DNA of 64,000 nt from Pyxidicoccus xibeiensis (GCF_024198175.1 NZ_JAJVKV010000023.1:62001-126000), one strand, 5' to 3'. Shown: positions 1-8,670, counted from the first letter of the stretch. Notes: generated by a model from the letters alone, not told the origin. Numbers and translations are program-made.

Positions 1-1258
1 GGTTGGCCTTGATGAGCAGCAGCTCGCCCACCATGTTGATGAGGCCGTCCAGCCGGCCGATGTCCACGCGCACCGTCTGCGTCAGCGAGCGCAGCGACGT
101 GTCCGCCTCCATGCGCCCGGCCGCGGGCGTGACGGCCTTCTGCGCGCCCGGAGCCTCCGTCACCACGGCCCGGACCCGCTGCGCCACGGAGGGCCCCTGC
201 ACGAGGGCCACCGGCGGCGCCGGGGGCGTGCCGGCGTCGTAGGGCTGGAGGGACGAAGCCGGCACCAGCGCGTCTTCCGAGCCTGAGCCCAAGCCCGAGC
301 CCGAGTCCGAGTCCGGAGCAGCGATGTCCCCGGCGCGCGTCAGGGAGGGCAGCAGCGGCTGGGCCCCGGGCCCCGGCGCGGCCCTGGCGCCCTTCTTCTT
401 GCCGCCCCGCTTCGCCGGAGCCGCGGGCACCACCTCGGCGGGCGCCACCCGGGTGAGCGTGGACTGGGAGGTGGAGGACGGGCCGCCGGTGGAGGCCTGG
501 GGCGCCGCGGGGCGCACCACCAGCTGGGACAGCTCCGCGGGCGTGCCCTGGAGCCCGGCCTCGAGCTGCGCGCTGGCCGCCTGCGCGCCGAAGATGAGGT
601 CGAAGGCGATGCCGTGCGTCCCACCGGGCCGCGCGGAGGGCAGCGTGCTGATGACCTCGCCCAGCGGCTTGAGGCGCGCGTTGAGGTCCGCCAGCCCCTT
701 GTCGAAGTCGGACAAGTCGAACGCCGCGCGCACGCGCCACAGGGACACGCCGCGCCGCACGTTCTCCCGCAGCCGGTGCTCCTCGTACTCGGTGAAGACG
801 GAGCGCACGTGCGCGTCCAGCTCCAGCCTGTCCAGCGGGTCCTCGTCCGACACGGCCGGAGGAGAGCCCAGCCGCTCCAGCCGCGTGGACATGTCCTCCA
901 CGCGCCGGGTGAGCGGCTCGGACTCCGCGCCCCGCGCCGCCTCCGCCAGCAGCGCCTGGAAGGCGTCGAGCACTTCAATCAGCGCGTCCAGCACCGTGTC
1001 GTCCAGCCGCAGCTTCCCCAGCCGCAGCCTGTCGAGCAGGTCCTCGGTGCCGTGCGCCAGGCGGGAGATGCGCTCCTGGCCGAACAGGCCGGACAGCCCC
1101 TTGAGCGAGTGCGCGGCGCGGAAGATGCCGTTGACCAGCTCCGGGTCCGCCTCCTGGCCGCGCCGCTCGTCCAGGACGAGCAGGTCCTTGCCCAGGGCGT
1201 CGAGGATTTCCGTCGCCTCGGCCACGAACTCGGCCAGGGCCTTGCTCCCGGGGTTCAC
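1..1258 (-). CDS. cheA: CheA-type chemotaxis histidine kinase, N-terminal part (cut by window start)
   Basis: About 419 N-terminal residues are visible. An Hpt domain comes first, with the phosphoacceptor motif AAHSLKG (His about residue 50). A long low-complexity Ala/Pro/Ser linker follows, and then the CheA dimerisation segment (VDIGRLDGLINMVGEL), which reaches the window edge. The ATPase and CheW-like domains must lie outside. The GTG start at 1258-1256 overlaps the stop of the upstream response regulator (GTGA), so the two are probably translationally coupled. In the family, the kinase autophosphorylates on the Hpt His and passes phosphate to CheY-like regulators. Which of the multiple chemosensory systems typical of myxobacteria this belongs to cannot be decided here. 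Confidence 0.88.
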   Translation of the reverse strand, partial: MNPGSKALAEFVAEATEILDALGKDLLVLDERRGQEADPELVNGIFRAAHSLKGLSGLFGQERISRLAHGTEDLLDRLRLGKLRLDDTVLDALIEVLDAFQALLAEAARGAESEPLTRRVEDMSTRLERLGSPPAVSDEDPLDRLELDAHVRSVFTEYEEHRLRENVRRGVSLWRVRAAFDLSDFDKGLADLNARLKPLGEVISTLPSARPGGTHGIAFDLIFGAQAASAQLEAGLQGTPAELSQLVVRPAAPQASTGGPSSTSQSTLTRVAPAEVVPAAPAKRGGKKKGARAAPGPGAQPLLPSLTRAGDIAAPDSDSGSGLGSGSEDALVPASSLQPYDAGTPPAPPVALVQGPSVAQRVRAVVTEAPGAQKAVTPAAGRMEADTSLRSLTQTVRVDIGRLDGLINMVGELLLIKAN

Positions 1259-1629
1259 GGCAGCTTCAGGTACCGGCGCAGGAGCCCTTCCAGGCTCCCG
1301 GGCAGGAACGGCTTGACCAGGTACTCCGTCGCGCCCAGCGCCATCCCCCGCTCGCGGTCCTGCTCGCGCCCCTCGGTGGTGATGATGAAGAGCGGCACGT
1401 CCCGGTAGTTGGGGTTTTTCTTGACGAAGTTGATGAGCTCCAGCCCGTTGATGTCCGGCATGTTGATGTCGGTGATGATGAGCTCGAACCGGTGGCGCGG
1501 CAGCAGCTTCAGCGCCTCGAAGCCGCTCGAGGTCACCACCGCCTCGATGCCCTCCACGGCCTCTACCATCGCCGCGATGTACTCGCGCGACGCTTTCGAG
1601 TCCTCGACAATCAACACCTTCACACGCAT
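1255..1629 (-). CDS. CheY-like single-domain response regulator
   Basis: The 124-residue receiver domain has the acidic pair in LIVEDSKAS, the phosphoacceptor Asp54 in TDINMPD, the conserved Thr in FIITTEG and Lys in LVKPF. It has no output domain. I chose the ATG at 1629 because it directly precedes the beta-1 strand; an upstream in-frame start at 1653 would add eight unconserved residues. It overlaps the start of the downstream CheA gene by four bases, which makes CheA its likely phosphodonor. Confidence 0.9.
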   Translation of the reverse strand: MRVKVLIVEDSKASREYIAAMVEAVEGIEAVVTSSGFEALKLLPRHRFELIITDINMPDINGLELINFVKKNPNYRDVPLFIITTEGREQDRERGMALGATEYLVKPFLPGSLEGLLRRYLKLP

Positions 1630-1667
1630 GTGCGCTCGCCCCGGGCGGTGCATCCTAACAGAACACC

Positions 1668-1684
1668 CGCCCGGCCGCCGGGCG
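1668..1684 (-). terminator. GC-rich hairpin after the M17-domain gene
   Basis: Seven-base-pair stem CGCCCGG/CCGGGCG with a 3-nt loop, directly after the stop of the M17-domain gene and before the CheY-like gene. There is no clear U-tract (GGTGTTCTGTT follows), so it is at best a weak terminator. Confidence 0.35.
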
Positions 1685-2176
1685 TCACCCCTTGCGGCCT
1701 GGCAGCAGCCGGACGAGCCCCTTGTCCGCGAGGACCGCTACCCGTGCGCCCTTGAACGCCGGCAGGAAGCCCTTCTGGAAGGCCTCGGCCCGCGCCGCGT
1801 CCTCCGTCCGGCCGCCTCCGGGCACCTCCAGGGCCACCGAGTCCACCTTCGCCCGGCTCAGCACCCGGCCCGCGTTGGCCAGGGCCTCGCCCAGGGCGCC
1901 AGCGTCCAGCTTCTGACGGGAGCCCAGCCCCACCACGAAGATGCGCGGCACAGGCAGCTTCCCGTCGGACGGCAGCAGGAGCCAGTCGTCCTTGGCGCCG
2001 GTGAAGAAGCCATTCTTGAGCACCCGGGACAGCGCGCCGCACAGGCGCCAGTCCACGTAGCCCGCGGAGGACGGCAGGGGCCGGTCATCCTCGCTCACGA
2101 AGAGGCAGAGGGCATCTACCCCGCCGAGCGCGTCCAGCCCGTCCAACCCGATGTCGTGCGTCGTCGTCTGGCTCAC
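1685..2176 (-). CDS. Stand-alone leucyl-aminopeptidase N-terminal-domain (M17_N-like) protein
   Basis: The 163 residues resemble the macro-like N-terminal domain of M17 leucyl aminopeptidases: a beta strand with DALCLFVSED, a central segment around RIFVVGLGSR, and an Ala-rich region about VDSVALEVPGGG. The catalytic metal-binding C-terminal domain is absent, so peptidase activity is not expected. The GTG start at 2176 has a purine-rich GGGAGGG stretch upstream. It lies 27 bp after nusB on the same strand and may close the rib-nus operon. The role is unknown; it could bind a ligand or be a relic of a full-length peptidase. Confidence 0.6.
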   Translation of the reverse strand: MSQTTTHDIGLDGLDALGGVDALCLFVSEDDRPLPSSAGYVDWRLCGALSRVLKNGFFTGAKDDWLLLPSDGKLPVPRIFVVGLGSRQKLDAGALGEALANAGRVLSRAKVDSVALEVPGGGRTEDAARAEAFQKGFLPAFKGARVAVLADKGLVRLLPGRKG

Positions 2177-2203
2177 GGCGCGTCCCTCCCCCGCGTCAGG
2201 GGC

Positions 2204-2623
2204 TCACTGCTTGTTGAGCGCGACGGCGACCCGGTCCAGCAGGCCGTTCACGAAGGCGCTGGACTCCTCGGTCCCGAAGTTCTTCCCCAGCTCCACCGCC
2301 TCGTTGATGGACACCTTGCGGGGGATGTCGGGGCGGTACTTCAGTTCGAAGATGCCCAGGCGCAGCACGTTGCGGTCGATGCGGGACATGCGGTCCAGCC
2401 GCCAGTTGTGGCTGTGCCGCTCAATCAGCTCGTCGATTTCGTCGCGGTGGGCCTGCACGCCCTCCACCAGCTCGCGGGCGAACTTCACCGCGTCCGGGTC
2501 TCTCTTGGCCTCCTCGGAGGCCGTCCACGCGGACTCCAGGGCCTCGGCCACCGTCGCCTGCGACATGTCCAGCTGGTAGAGCGCCTGCAGTGCCCGCTCG
2601 CGTCCCGTTCTCCGCGCGCCCAT
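2204..2623 (-). CDS. nusB: Transcription antitermination factor NusB
   Basis: 139 residues, the usual NusB length. The N-terminal RERALQALYQLD is the conserved helix that contacts the BoxA RNA/NusE surface, and the C-terminal SINEAVELGKNFGTEE and FVNGLLDRVA are family hallmarks. With NusE (S10) it loads onto BoxA RNA of rRNA operons to prevent Rho termination. The start is ATG 2623, two bases after the ribH stop, so translational coupling with ribH is likely. The ribH-nusB order is common across bacteria. Confidence 0.96.
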   Translation of the reverse strand: MGARRTGRERALQALYQLDMSQATVAEALESAWTASEEAKRDPDAVKFARELVEGVQAHRDEIDELIERHSHNWRLDRMSRIDRNVLRLGIFELKYRPDIPRKVSINEAVELGKNFGTEESSAFVNGLLDRVAVALNKQ

Positions 2624-2625
2624 GG

Positions 2626-3129
2626 CTACCCCTTCCTTCCTTCGGTCGCCGCCAGCTTCGCGTACAGGTTGACCATCTCGATGCAGGCCAGCGTGGCCTC
2701 CGCGCCCTTGTTGCCCGCCTTCACGCCCGCCCGGTCGATGGCCTGCTCCACGGTGTCGCACGTCAGCACACCGAAGGTGACGGCCGTGGCCGGCGAGGCC
2801 GCCGCCGCGGTGAAGGCCACCGAGCCGATGCCCTTGGCGCACTCGCCCGCGACGTAGTCGAAGTGGGGGGTGCCGCCCCGGATGACGGCGCCCAGGGTGA
2901 TGACGCCCGCGTACTGGCGGGACTCCGTGATGCGGCGGACCAGGCCGGGCAGCTCGTAGGTGCCGGGGCAGCGGTACACGTCGATGTCCGCGTCCGCGAC
3001 GCCATGGCGCACCAGGGTGTCCACGGCGCCCTTGGCCAGCTCCTCGGTGATGAAGCCGTTGAAGCGGGCCACGCAGATGGCGAAGCGCCCCTTGGGGGGA
3101 AGGAAGTCACCGTCGAAATAGCGAGGCAT
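2626..3129 (-). CDS. ribH: 6,7-dimethyl-8-ribityllumazine synthase
   Basis: The 167-residue protein condenses 5-amino-6-ribitylaminouracil with 3,4-dihydroxybutanone 4-phosphate to form lumazine, the penultimate riboflavin intermediate. Visible motifs are ARFNGFIT near the N-terminus, PGTYELP, GAVIRGGTPHFDYV (with the catalytic His) and FGVLTCDTVEQA. The family forms 60-mers or pentamers in the cytoplasm. It lies between ribE and nusB in a minus-strand operon. Confidence 0.96.
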   Translation of the reverse strand: MPRYFDGDFLPPKGRFAICVARFNGFITEELAKGAVDTLVRHGVADADIDVYRCPGTYELPGLVRRITESRQYAGVITLGAVIRGGTPHFDYVAGECAKGIGSVAFTAAAASPATAVTFGVLTCDTVEQAIDRAGVKAGNKGAEATLACIEMVNLYAKLAATEGRKG

Positions 3130-3168
3130 GCGGCGCTTCCTACACCACCCGGGCCCCGGCGTCGCCTG

Positions 3169-3828
3169 CTACGGCGTGCCGAACCCCGCCGCCCGGACGG
3201 CCGCCGCCGTCAGCCCGCCGCCCCCGGGTGCCCCCTGCCCCCGCTGGAGCGCGAACAGCCGGGCCACGTACTTCCCAATCTGGTCCGCCTCCAGGTTGAC
3301 CCGGGCCCCTACCGGCTTGCCCCGCAGGGTGGTGCGCTCCTGCGTCTCCGGGATGAGCTGCACTGCGAAGCGGTCCTCCCCCACCGTGTTCACCGTGAGG
3401 CTGATGCCGTCGATGGCCACCGAGCCCTTCTCGATGAAGTAGGGAGCCAGCTCCCCGGGCAGCCGGAAGACCATCACCCAGGAGCCGCCCTCGGGGTACG
3501 TCTCCAGCACCTGGCTCACGGCGTCCACGTGGCCGGAGACCAGGTGCCCGCCCAGCCGGTCGCCCAGCGCCAGGGCGCGCTCCAGGTTCACCCGGTCGCC
3601 CGGCCGCACGGCGCCCAGGGTGGTGCGCCGCAGCGTCTCCGGCGCGGCCTGGACCTTGAAGGTGTCCCCCGAGCGCTCCACCACCGTGAGGCACGCGCCG
3701 TCCACGGCGATGGACTCGCCCAGGTCGAACCTCTCCGCGCCCAGCGTCGTGCGAATCCAGAGGTCCGTCATGCCGCCGGGGATGACGCGCTCCACCCTGC
3801 CCAGGTCCTGGATGAGTCCGGTGAACAT
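3169..3828 (-). CDS. ribE: Riboflavin synthase, alpha subunit
   Basis: 219 residues with the two lumazine-binding repeats of the family. The start MFTGLIQDLGRVE and the motif GHLVSGHVDAV belong to repeat 1, and YFIEKGSVAIDGISL marks repeat 2. It dismutates two lumazines into riboflavin and the pyrimidine substrate of RibH. The C-terminal ~20 residues are Gly/Ala-rich and probably disordered. It lies 48 bp after ribD and 39 bp before ribH, consistent with one transcript. Confidence 0.95.
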   Translation of the reverse strand: MFTGLIQDLGRVERVIPGGMTDLWIRTTLGAERFDLGESIAVDGACLTVVERSGDTFKVQAAPETLRRTTLGAVRPGDRVNLERALALGDRLGGHLVSGHVDAVSQVLETYPEGGSWVMVFRLPGELAPYFIEKGSVAIDGISLTVNTVGEDRFAVQLIPETQERTTLRGKPVGARVNLEADQIGKYVARLFALQRGQGAPGGGGLTAAAVRAAGFGTP

Positions 3829-3876
3829 GGGGCGCCTTATAACCGGCGCCGGGGCGGGTTGCCCGCGCCGGGAGTC

Positions 3877-5052
3877 CTACAGCAGCGCCTGGAGCAGCAC
3901 GTCGTCGCCGTACCGCTCGAAGGTGAGGTCGCTCACGGCCACGGCCTGGGCCATCTCCTTCACGCCCAGATCGCCCGCCCACGACAGGCCGGGGCTGCCA
4001 ATCAGCTTGGGCGCGAGGAACAGCGCCAGCGCGTCCGCGTGGTGCCCGCGCAGGAAGGAGCCGTACAGCTCCGCCCCGCCCTCCACCAGCACGTGGTTGA
4101 GGCCGCCCTTGGCGATGCGGCGCAGCAGGGCCTTCAGGTCCACCCGGCCCGCCTTCTGGCGCACCTGCCACACCTCCACGCCCTGGGCGAGGAAGCGCCG
4201 CGCCTTGCGGCCCTCCGGGTCCTCCAGCGTGGCGATGACGGTGCGCGCGGGGCTGCGCTGGGTGAAGACGGTGTAGCCCGGGGACAGGCGCAGGTGGCTG
4301 TCCACCACCACGCGCAGCGGGTCCTTGCCCCCGCCGCCCGGCAGCCGGGTGGTGAGCTTCGGGTCGTCCTTGCGCACCGTGTTGGCGCCCACCAGGATGA
4401 CGTCCACCGAGTCGCGCAGCCGGTGCACCCACGCGCGCGCCTTCTCGCCCGTCACCCAGCGCGAGTCGCCGGTGGCCGTAGCCAGCTTCCCGTCCAGCGT
4501 CACCGCCGCCTTCAGCGTCACCCACGGCAGGCCCGTGCGCATCACCTTGAAGAAGGGCCGGTTGAGCTTGTCGGCCTCTTCCTGGAGCACGCCCGTGAGC
4601 ACCTGCACCCCGGCGCGCCGCAGCCGCGCCACGCCCTTGCCGCTCACCTGGGGGTTGGGGTCCGCCGACGCGCAGATGACCCGGCGCACCCCGGCCTCGA
4701 TGATGGCCAGGCTGCACGGGGGCGTGCGCCCGTAGTGGTCGCACGGCTCCAGCGTGGTGTAGAGGTCCGCGCCCTTCGCCTTCGAGCCCGCGGCCTCCAG
4801 CGCCACCACCTCGGCGTGCGCGGTGCCCGCCTTCTTGTGGTAGCCGCGGGCGATGATGCGCCCGCCCTTCACCAGCACCGCGCCCACCACGGGATTCGGG
4901 CTGGTGCGGCCCAGGCCCTTGGCGGCCTCCTCCAGCGCGATGCGCATGAAGAACTCGGCCACCGCGCGGTCGAAGTCCGCCGCCCGCTTCGCCCGGGGCG
5001 CCCGCGTTGCCTCCATCCGTGCCCGCGTGAGCAGCCGCATACGCCCTCTCAC
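3877..5052 (-). CDS. ribD: Bifunctional pyrimidine deaminase/reductase RibD
   Basis: The N-terminal deaminase domain carries the zinc-site signature HAEVVAL and PCDHYGRTPPC. The C-terminal reductase domain contains WVTLKAAVTLDGKLA and VEGGAELYGSFL. Together they convert the GTP cyclohydrolase II product to 5-amino-6-ribitylaminouracil phosphate. The GTG at 5052 overlaps the nrdR stop (GTGA). An alternative ATG at 5040 would remove four residues. At 391 residues it is slightly long because of a ~30-residue basic N-terminal extension before the deaminase core. Confidence 0.94.
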   Translation of the reverse strand: MRGRMRLLTRARMEATRAPRAKRAADFDRAVAEFFMRIALEEAAKGLGRTSPNPVVGAVLVKGGRIIARGYHKKAGTAHAEVVALEAAGSKAKGADLYTTLEPCDHYGRTPPCSLAIIEAGVRRVICASADPNPQVSGKGVARLRRAGVQVLTGVLQEEADKLNRPFFKVMRTGLPWVTLKAAVTLDGKLATATGDSRWVTGEKARAWVHRLRDSVDVILVGANTVRKDDPKLTTRLPGGGGKDPLRVVVDSHLRLSPGYTVFTQRSPARTVIATLEDPEGRKARRFLAQGVEVWQVRQKAGRVDLKALLRRIAKGGLNHVLVEGGAELYGSFLRGHHADALALFLAPKLIGSPGLSWAGDLGVKEMAQAVAVSDLTFERYGDDVLLQALL

Positions 5053-5552
5053 CCGCCCTTGCCGGGCGGAATCGGAGGCTTCGCCTTGCGCTCGCGCTCC
5101 TCGGCCTCGAGCAAGTCCTTCAGCTCGTGCATGAACTCCGCGATGTCACGGAAGCTCCGGTACACGGAGGCAAAGCGCACATACGCCACTTCATCCAGCT
5201 GCTGCAGCCGGCGCATGACCTCCTCGCCGATGACGGACGAGGGGACCTCCTTCTCGCCCATGCCCTGCAGCAGCCTTTCAATGGCCACCACCGTCTCTTC
5301 CAGCTGGTCGGCGGAGACCGGCCGCTTCTCACACGCCTTCTTCAGGCCGCTGACAATCTTCTCCCGGTCGAACGCCTCGCGCCGCCCGTCCTTCTTCACG
5401 ATGAGCGGGTAGAGCTCCTCCACCCGCTCGTACGTGGTGAAGCGGCGCTTGCAGGCCAGGCACTCGCGGCGACGGCGGATGACCGAGCCCTCGTGCGACT
5501 CGCGAGAGTCGATGACCTTGTTCTCGGCGTCCTGGCAGAAGGGGCAGCGCAT
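5049..5552 (-). CDS. nrdR: Transcriptional repressor NrdR
   Basis: 167 residues. The N-terminal zinc ribbon has CPFC at the start and CLACKRRFTT at about residue 33; an ATP-cone domain follows (IVKKDGRREAFDREK). NrdR represses ribonucleotide reductase genes when dATP is bound. The C-terminal ~20 residues are charged and Gly/Pro-rich, longer than in many homologues. It lies 22 bp after glyA and overlaps ribD. The glyA-nrdR-rib order is common in proteobacteria. Confidence 0.96.
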   Translation of the reverse strand: MRCPFCQDAENKVIDSRESHEGSVIRRRRECLACKRRFTTYERVEELYPLIVKKDGRREAFDREKIVSGLKKACEKRPVSADQLEETVVAIERLLQGMGEKEVPSSVIGEEVMRRLQQLDEVAYVRFASVYRSFRDIAEFMHELKDLLEAEERERKAKPPIPPGKGG

Positions 5553-5574
5553 GGGGGCGGTGGAGGCGCTCCCG

Positions 5575-6831
5575 TTACTTCAGCCGCGAGGCATACAGCG
5601 GGAAGCCCTGCGACAGCTCCTTCACCTTGCCCCGGATGCGGGCCAGGGCCGCGTCGTCCTGCGCGGCGTCCAGCGCCTCGCCGATGAGCTGCCCCACCAC
5701 CGCCATCTCCGCCTCGCGCATGCCACGCGTCGTAATCGCCGGCGTGCCCACCCGGACGCCGGACGTCGTCATCGGCTTCTCCGGGTCGAACGGAATCATG
5801 TTCTTGTTCACGGTGATGCCGGCCTTGCCAAGGACCTCCTCGGCCACCTTGCCGGTGAGCTTCTTGGGGCGCAGGTCCACCAGCATCAGGTGGTTGTCGG
5901 TGCCGCCGGACGTCAGCCGCAGGCCCGCGCGCAGCAGCGCCTCCGCCAGCGCCTTCGCGTTGGCGACAATCTGCCGCTGGTACGTCTTGAACTCGGGCGA
6001 CAGCGCTTCCTTGAAGGCCACCGCCTTGCCGGCGATGACGTGCATCAGCGGGCCGCCCTGGATGCCGGGGAAGATCTGGCTGTTGATGCTCTTGGCGTAC
6101 GCCTCGCGGCTGAGCACCAGGCCGCCGCGCGGGCCGCGCAGCGTCTTGTGGGTGGTGCTGGTGACGATGTCCGCGAAGGGCACCGGCGACGGGTGCACGC
6201 CCGCGGCCACCAGGCCGGCGATGTGCGCCATGTCCACCAGCATCGCCGCGCCCACGCCGTCCGCAATCTCGCGGAACTTCGCGAAGTCGAGCGTACGCGG
6301 GTACGCGCTGGCGCCCACCACGATGACCTTGGGCTTGTGCTCCTTGGCCAGCGCCTCCACCTGGGCGAAGTCGATGGTCTCCGTCTCGCGCGTCAGGCCG
6401 TAGTGGACGACCTTGTAGAGCTTGCCGGAGAAGTTGAACGCCGCGCCGTGCGTGAGGTGGCCGCCGGAGTTCAAGTCGAGCGACAGCATGGTGTCGCCCG
6501 GCTTCATCAGCGCCATGAAGGCGCCCATGTTGGCCTGGCTGCCCGAGTGCGCCTGCACGTTGACGGAGTCCGCGCCGAACAGCTCCTTCGCACGGGCAAT
6601 GGCCAGGTTCTCCGCGATGTCCACCACCTCGCAGCCGCCGTAGTAGCGCTTGCCGGGGTAGCCCTCCGCGTACTTGTTGGTGAGCACCGAGCCCACCGCC
6701 TCCAGCACCGCCGGAGAGACGAAGTTCTCCGAGGCGATGAGCTCCAGCCCCTCCTCCTGGCGCCGGGTCTCCTCGTGGAGGACCCGGGCAATCTCGGGGT
6801 CCACGTCGGTCAGCGTGCGGGTGTTCTCCAT
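5575..6831 (-). CDS. glyA: Serine hydroxymethyltransferase
   Basis: The 418-residue PLP enzyme interconverts serine plus THF with glycine plus 5,10-methylene-THF, feeding one-carbon metabolism. Key motifs are ELIASENFVSPAV, the loop YAEGYPGKRYYGG, VDMAHIAGL and the PLP-lysine site TSTTHKTLRGPRGG. I chose the ATG at 6831 because the protein then begins at the normal family position; the longer in-frame reading merely runs into rpiB sequence out of frame. It is followed closely by nrdR. Confidence 0.97.
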   Translation of the reverse strand: MENTRTLTDVDPEIARVLHEETRRQEEGLELIASENFVSPAVLEAVGSVLTNKYAEGYPGKRYYGGCEVVDIAENLAIARAKELFGADSVNVQAHSGSQANMGAFMALMKPGDTMLSLDLNSGGHLTHGAAFNFSGKLYKVVHYGLTRETETIDFAQVEALAKEHKPKVIVVGASAYPRTLDFAKFREIADGVGAAMLVDMAHIAGLVAAGVHPSPVPFADIVTSTTHKTLRGPRGGLVLSREAYAKSINSQIFPGIQGGPLMHVIAGKAVAFKEALSPEFKTYQRQIVANAKALAEALLRAGLRLTSGGTDNHLMLVDLRPKKLTGKVAEEVLGKAGITVNKNMIPFDPEKPMTTSGVRVGTPAITTRGMREAEMAVVGQLIGEALDAAQDDAALARIRGKVKELSQGFPLYASRLK

Positions 6832-6869
6832 GGCGGATTCCCTCGACGACAACGGGTACGGCGGGGCCG

Positions 6870-7313
6870 CTAGCCCTGGGACTCGGCCTCGCGGATCTTC
6901 TGGACGCGCCGCTCGTGGCGGCCGCCCTCGAAGGGGGTGCTGAGGAACGCCTCGAGGATGGCGCGGCCCACGCCGGCCCCCACCACGCGCTGGCCCAGGC
7001 ACAGCACGTTGGCGTCGTTGTGAGCGCGGGCCATGCGGGCCTCGAACTCGGTGGTGCACAGGGCCGCGCGCACGCCCCGGTGCTTGTTGGCGACGATGCT
7101 CATGCCGATGCCCGTGCCACACACCAGCACGCCCAGCGCGTACTCCCCGGCCGCCACCGCCCGGGCCACCCGGGTGGCGAAGTCCGGGTAGTCCACCGAG
7201 TCGCGGGTGACGGGGCCCACGTCGTCATGGGCCACGCCCCGCTCCTTCAGCGAAGCCACCAGCTCCTGCCGGAGCTCCAGGCCCGCGTGGTCGGAAGCGA
7301 TGAGGACTTTCAC
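6870..7313 (-). CDS. rpiB: Ribose-5-phosphate isomerase B
   Basis: 147 residues of the RpiB/LacAB family. The N-terminal SDHAGLELRQ contains the conserved Asp-His pair, and VCGTGIGMSI carries the catalytic Cys. It interconverts ribose-5-P and ribulose-5-P, the latter being a riboflavin precursor. Translation begins at GTG 7313. It lies upstream of glyA, 38 bp away, in the same orientation; the gap to fabF is 21 bp, so read-through from the fab operon is possible. Confidence 0.95.
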   Translation of the reverse strand: MKVLIASDHAGLELRQELVASLKERGVAHDDVGPVTRDSVDYPDFATRVARAVAAGEYALGVLVCGTGIGMSIVANKHRGVRAALCTTEFEARMARAHNDANVLCLGQRVVGAGVGRAILEAFLSTPFEGGRHERRVQKIREAESQG

Positions 7314-7334
7314 GCGGGGCTCTCCTGGGGCCGG

Positions 7335-8588
7335 CTAGAACCGCTTGAACAGCAGCACCGCGTTGGTGCCACCGAAGCCGAACGAATTGCTCATCACCGC
7401 GTCCACCTTCGCCTCGCGCGCCGTGTTCGGCACGTAGTCCAGGTCACAGTCCGGGTCCGGCGTCACCTGGTTGATGGTGGGCGGCAGGATGTTGCGCGAC
7501 AGCACCAGCGCGCTGACCACGGCCTCCGCGCCACCCGCCGCGCCGAGCATGTGGCCCGTCATGGACTTGGTGGAGGACACCGCCAGCTTGCGCGCGTGGT
7601 CGCCGAACACCGCCTTGATGGCCTTGGTCTCGTTCGCGTCGTTGAACGGGGTGGAGGTGCCGTGGGCGTTGATGTAGCCCACCTGGTCCGGCGTCATGCC
7701 CGCCGACTGGAGCGCCAGCCGCATGCAGCGCGCCGCACCCTCGCCCTCGGGGGCCGGCTGCGTCACGTGGTACGCGTCCGAGTTCGCCCCGTAGCCCACC
7801 AGCTCCGCGAGGATCTTGGCGCCGCGCTTCTTCGCGTGCTCCAGCTCCTCCAGGACGAGCATGCCCGCGCCCTCGCCCATGACGAAGCCGTCACGGTCCT
7901 TGTCGAAGGGCCGGCTGGCGCCCGCCGGGTCGTCGTTGCGCGTGGACAGCGCCTTCATCACCGAGAAGCCACCCAGCCCCAGCGGGGTGATGGCCGCCTC
8001 GGCGCCGCCGGCGATGGCCGCGTCCGTCTCACCCAGCTTGATGGACTTGTAGGCCTCGCCAATGGCGTGGGCGCTGGTGGCGCACGCGGACACCGGGGCC
8101 CAGTTGGGACCCTTGCAGTTGTACCGCATGGAGATGAGGCCGGGCGCCATGTTGACGATCATCTGGATGATGAAGAAGGGCGACAGCCGGTCGAACCCCT
8201 TCTCCAGCCCCTTGCGGTGCTGCTCCTCGAGCGAGGAGATGCCGCCGATGCCCGAGCCGACGATGACTCCGACCTTCTCCGGGGCGTAGCCGTGAGGCTG
8301 GTCCGGACCGATGGGGATGCCCGACTCCTTGACGGCCATGTCCGCGGCGGCCATGGCGTACTGGGCATAGAGGTCCATCCGGCGCACCTCGCGCCTGTCG
8401 ATGAACGTCTCCGGCTCGAAGTCCTTCACCTCGCCGGCGATTCGCGCGTCGATCTTCAACGGGTCGAAGCGCGTGACCAGGGCAATACCCGACTTGCCGG
8501 CGAGCATCGCCTGCCAGTTCTTCTCGGTTCCTGTGCCCAGTGCCGAGATGAGCCCGGTACCGGTGATGACGACTCGACGGTGTGACAC
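7335..8588 (-). CDS. fabF: 3-oxoacyl-ACP synthase II (FabF)
   Basis: The 417-residue condensing enzyme elongates acyl-ACP with malonyl-ACP. The Cys-His-His triad is visible: Cys in SACATSAHAIGEA, His in NAHGTSTPFND and His in SMTGHMLGAAGG. I chose the GTG at 8588 (VSHRRVVITGTGL) because it matches the family start and has GGAGAGGA a few bases upstream. The gene lies downstream of acpP, the standard acpP-fabF order. Confidence 0.97.
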   Translation of the reverse strand: MSHRRVVITGTGLISALGTGTEKNWQAMLAGKSGIALVTRFDPLKIDARIAGEVKDFEPETFIDRREVRRMDLYAQYAMAAADMAVKESGIPIGPDQPHGYAPEKVGVIVGSGIGGISSLEEQHRKGLEKGFDRLSPFFIIQMIVNMAPGLISMRYNCKGPNWAPVSACATSAHAIGEAYKSIKLGETDAAIAGGAEAAITPLGLGGFSVMKALSTRNDDPAGASRPFDKDRDGFVMGEGAGMLVLEELEHAKKRGAKILAELVGYGANSDAYHVTQPAPEGEGAARCMRLALQSAGMTPDQVGYINAHGTSTPFNDANETKAIKAVFGDHARKLAVSSTKSMTGHMLGAAGGAEAVVSALVLSRNILPPTINQVTPDPDCDLDYVPNTAREAKVDAVMSNSFGFGGTNAVLLFKRF

Positions 8589-8670
8589 GGTCCTCTCCGG
8601 TGGCGAGTGGGACACCGGGGACGCCACCTTCGTGGCGTCTCCCCGCACCCCGGCACGCCCTGGGGATGCC

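Noticed and set aside
2590..5412. 940-codon open frame on the plus strand opposite nusB-ribH-ribE-ribD-nrdR
   Set aside because: It is antisense to five recognised genes. The product is His/Arg/Gln/Pro-rich, typical of GC-rich shadow frames, with no domain.
5553..5574. FMN riboswitch or NrdR box near the rib genes
   Set aside because: The spacers are too short (22 bp before nrdR; ribD overlaps nrdR) and no conserved aptamer or NrdR-box pattern is visible.
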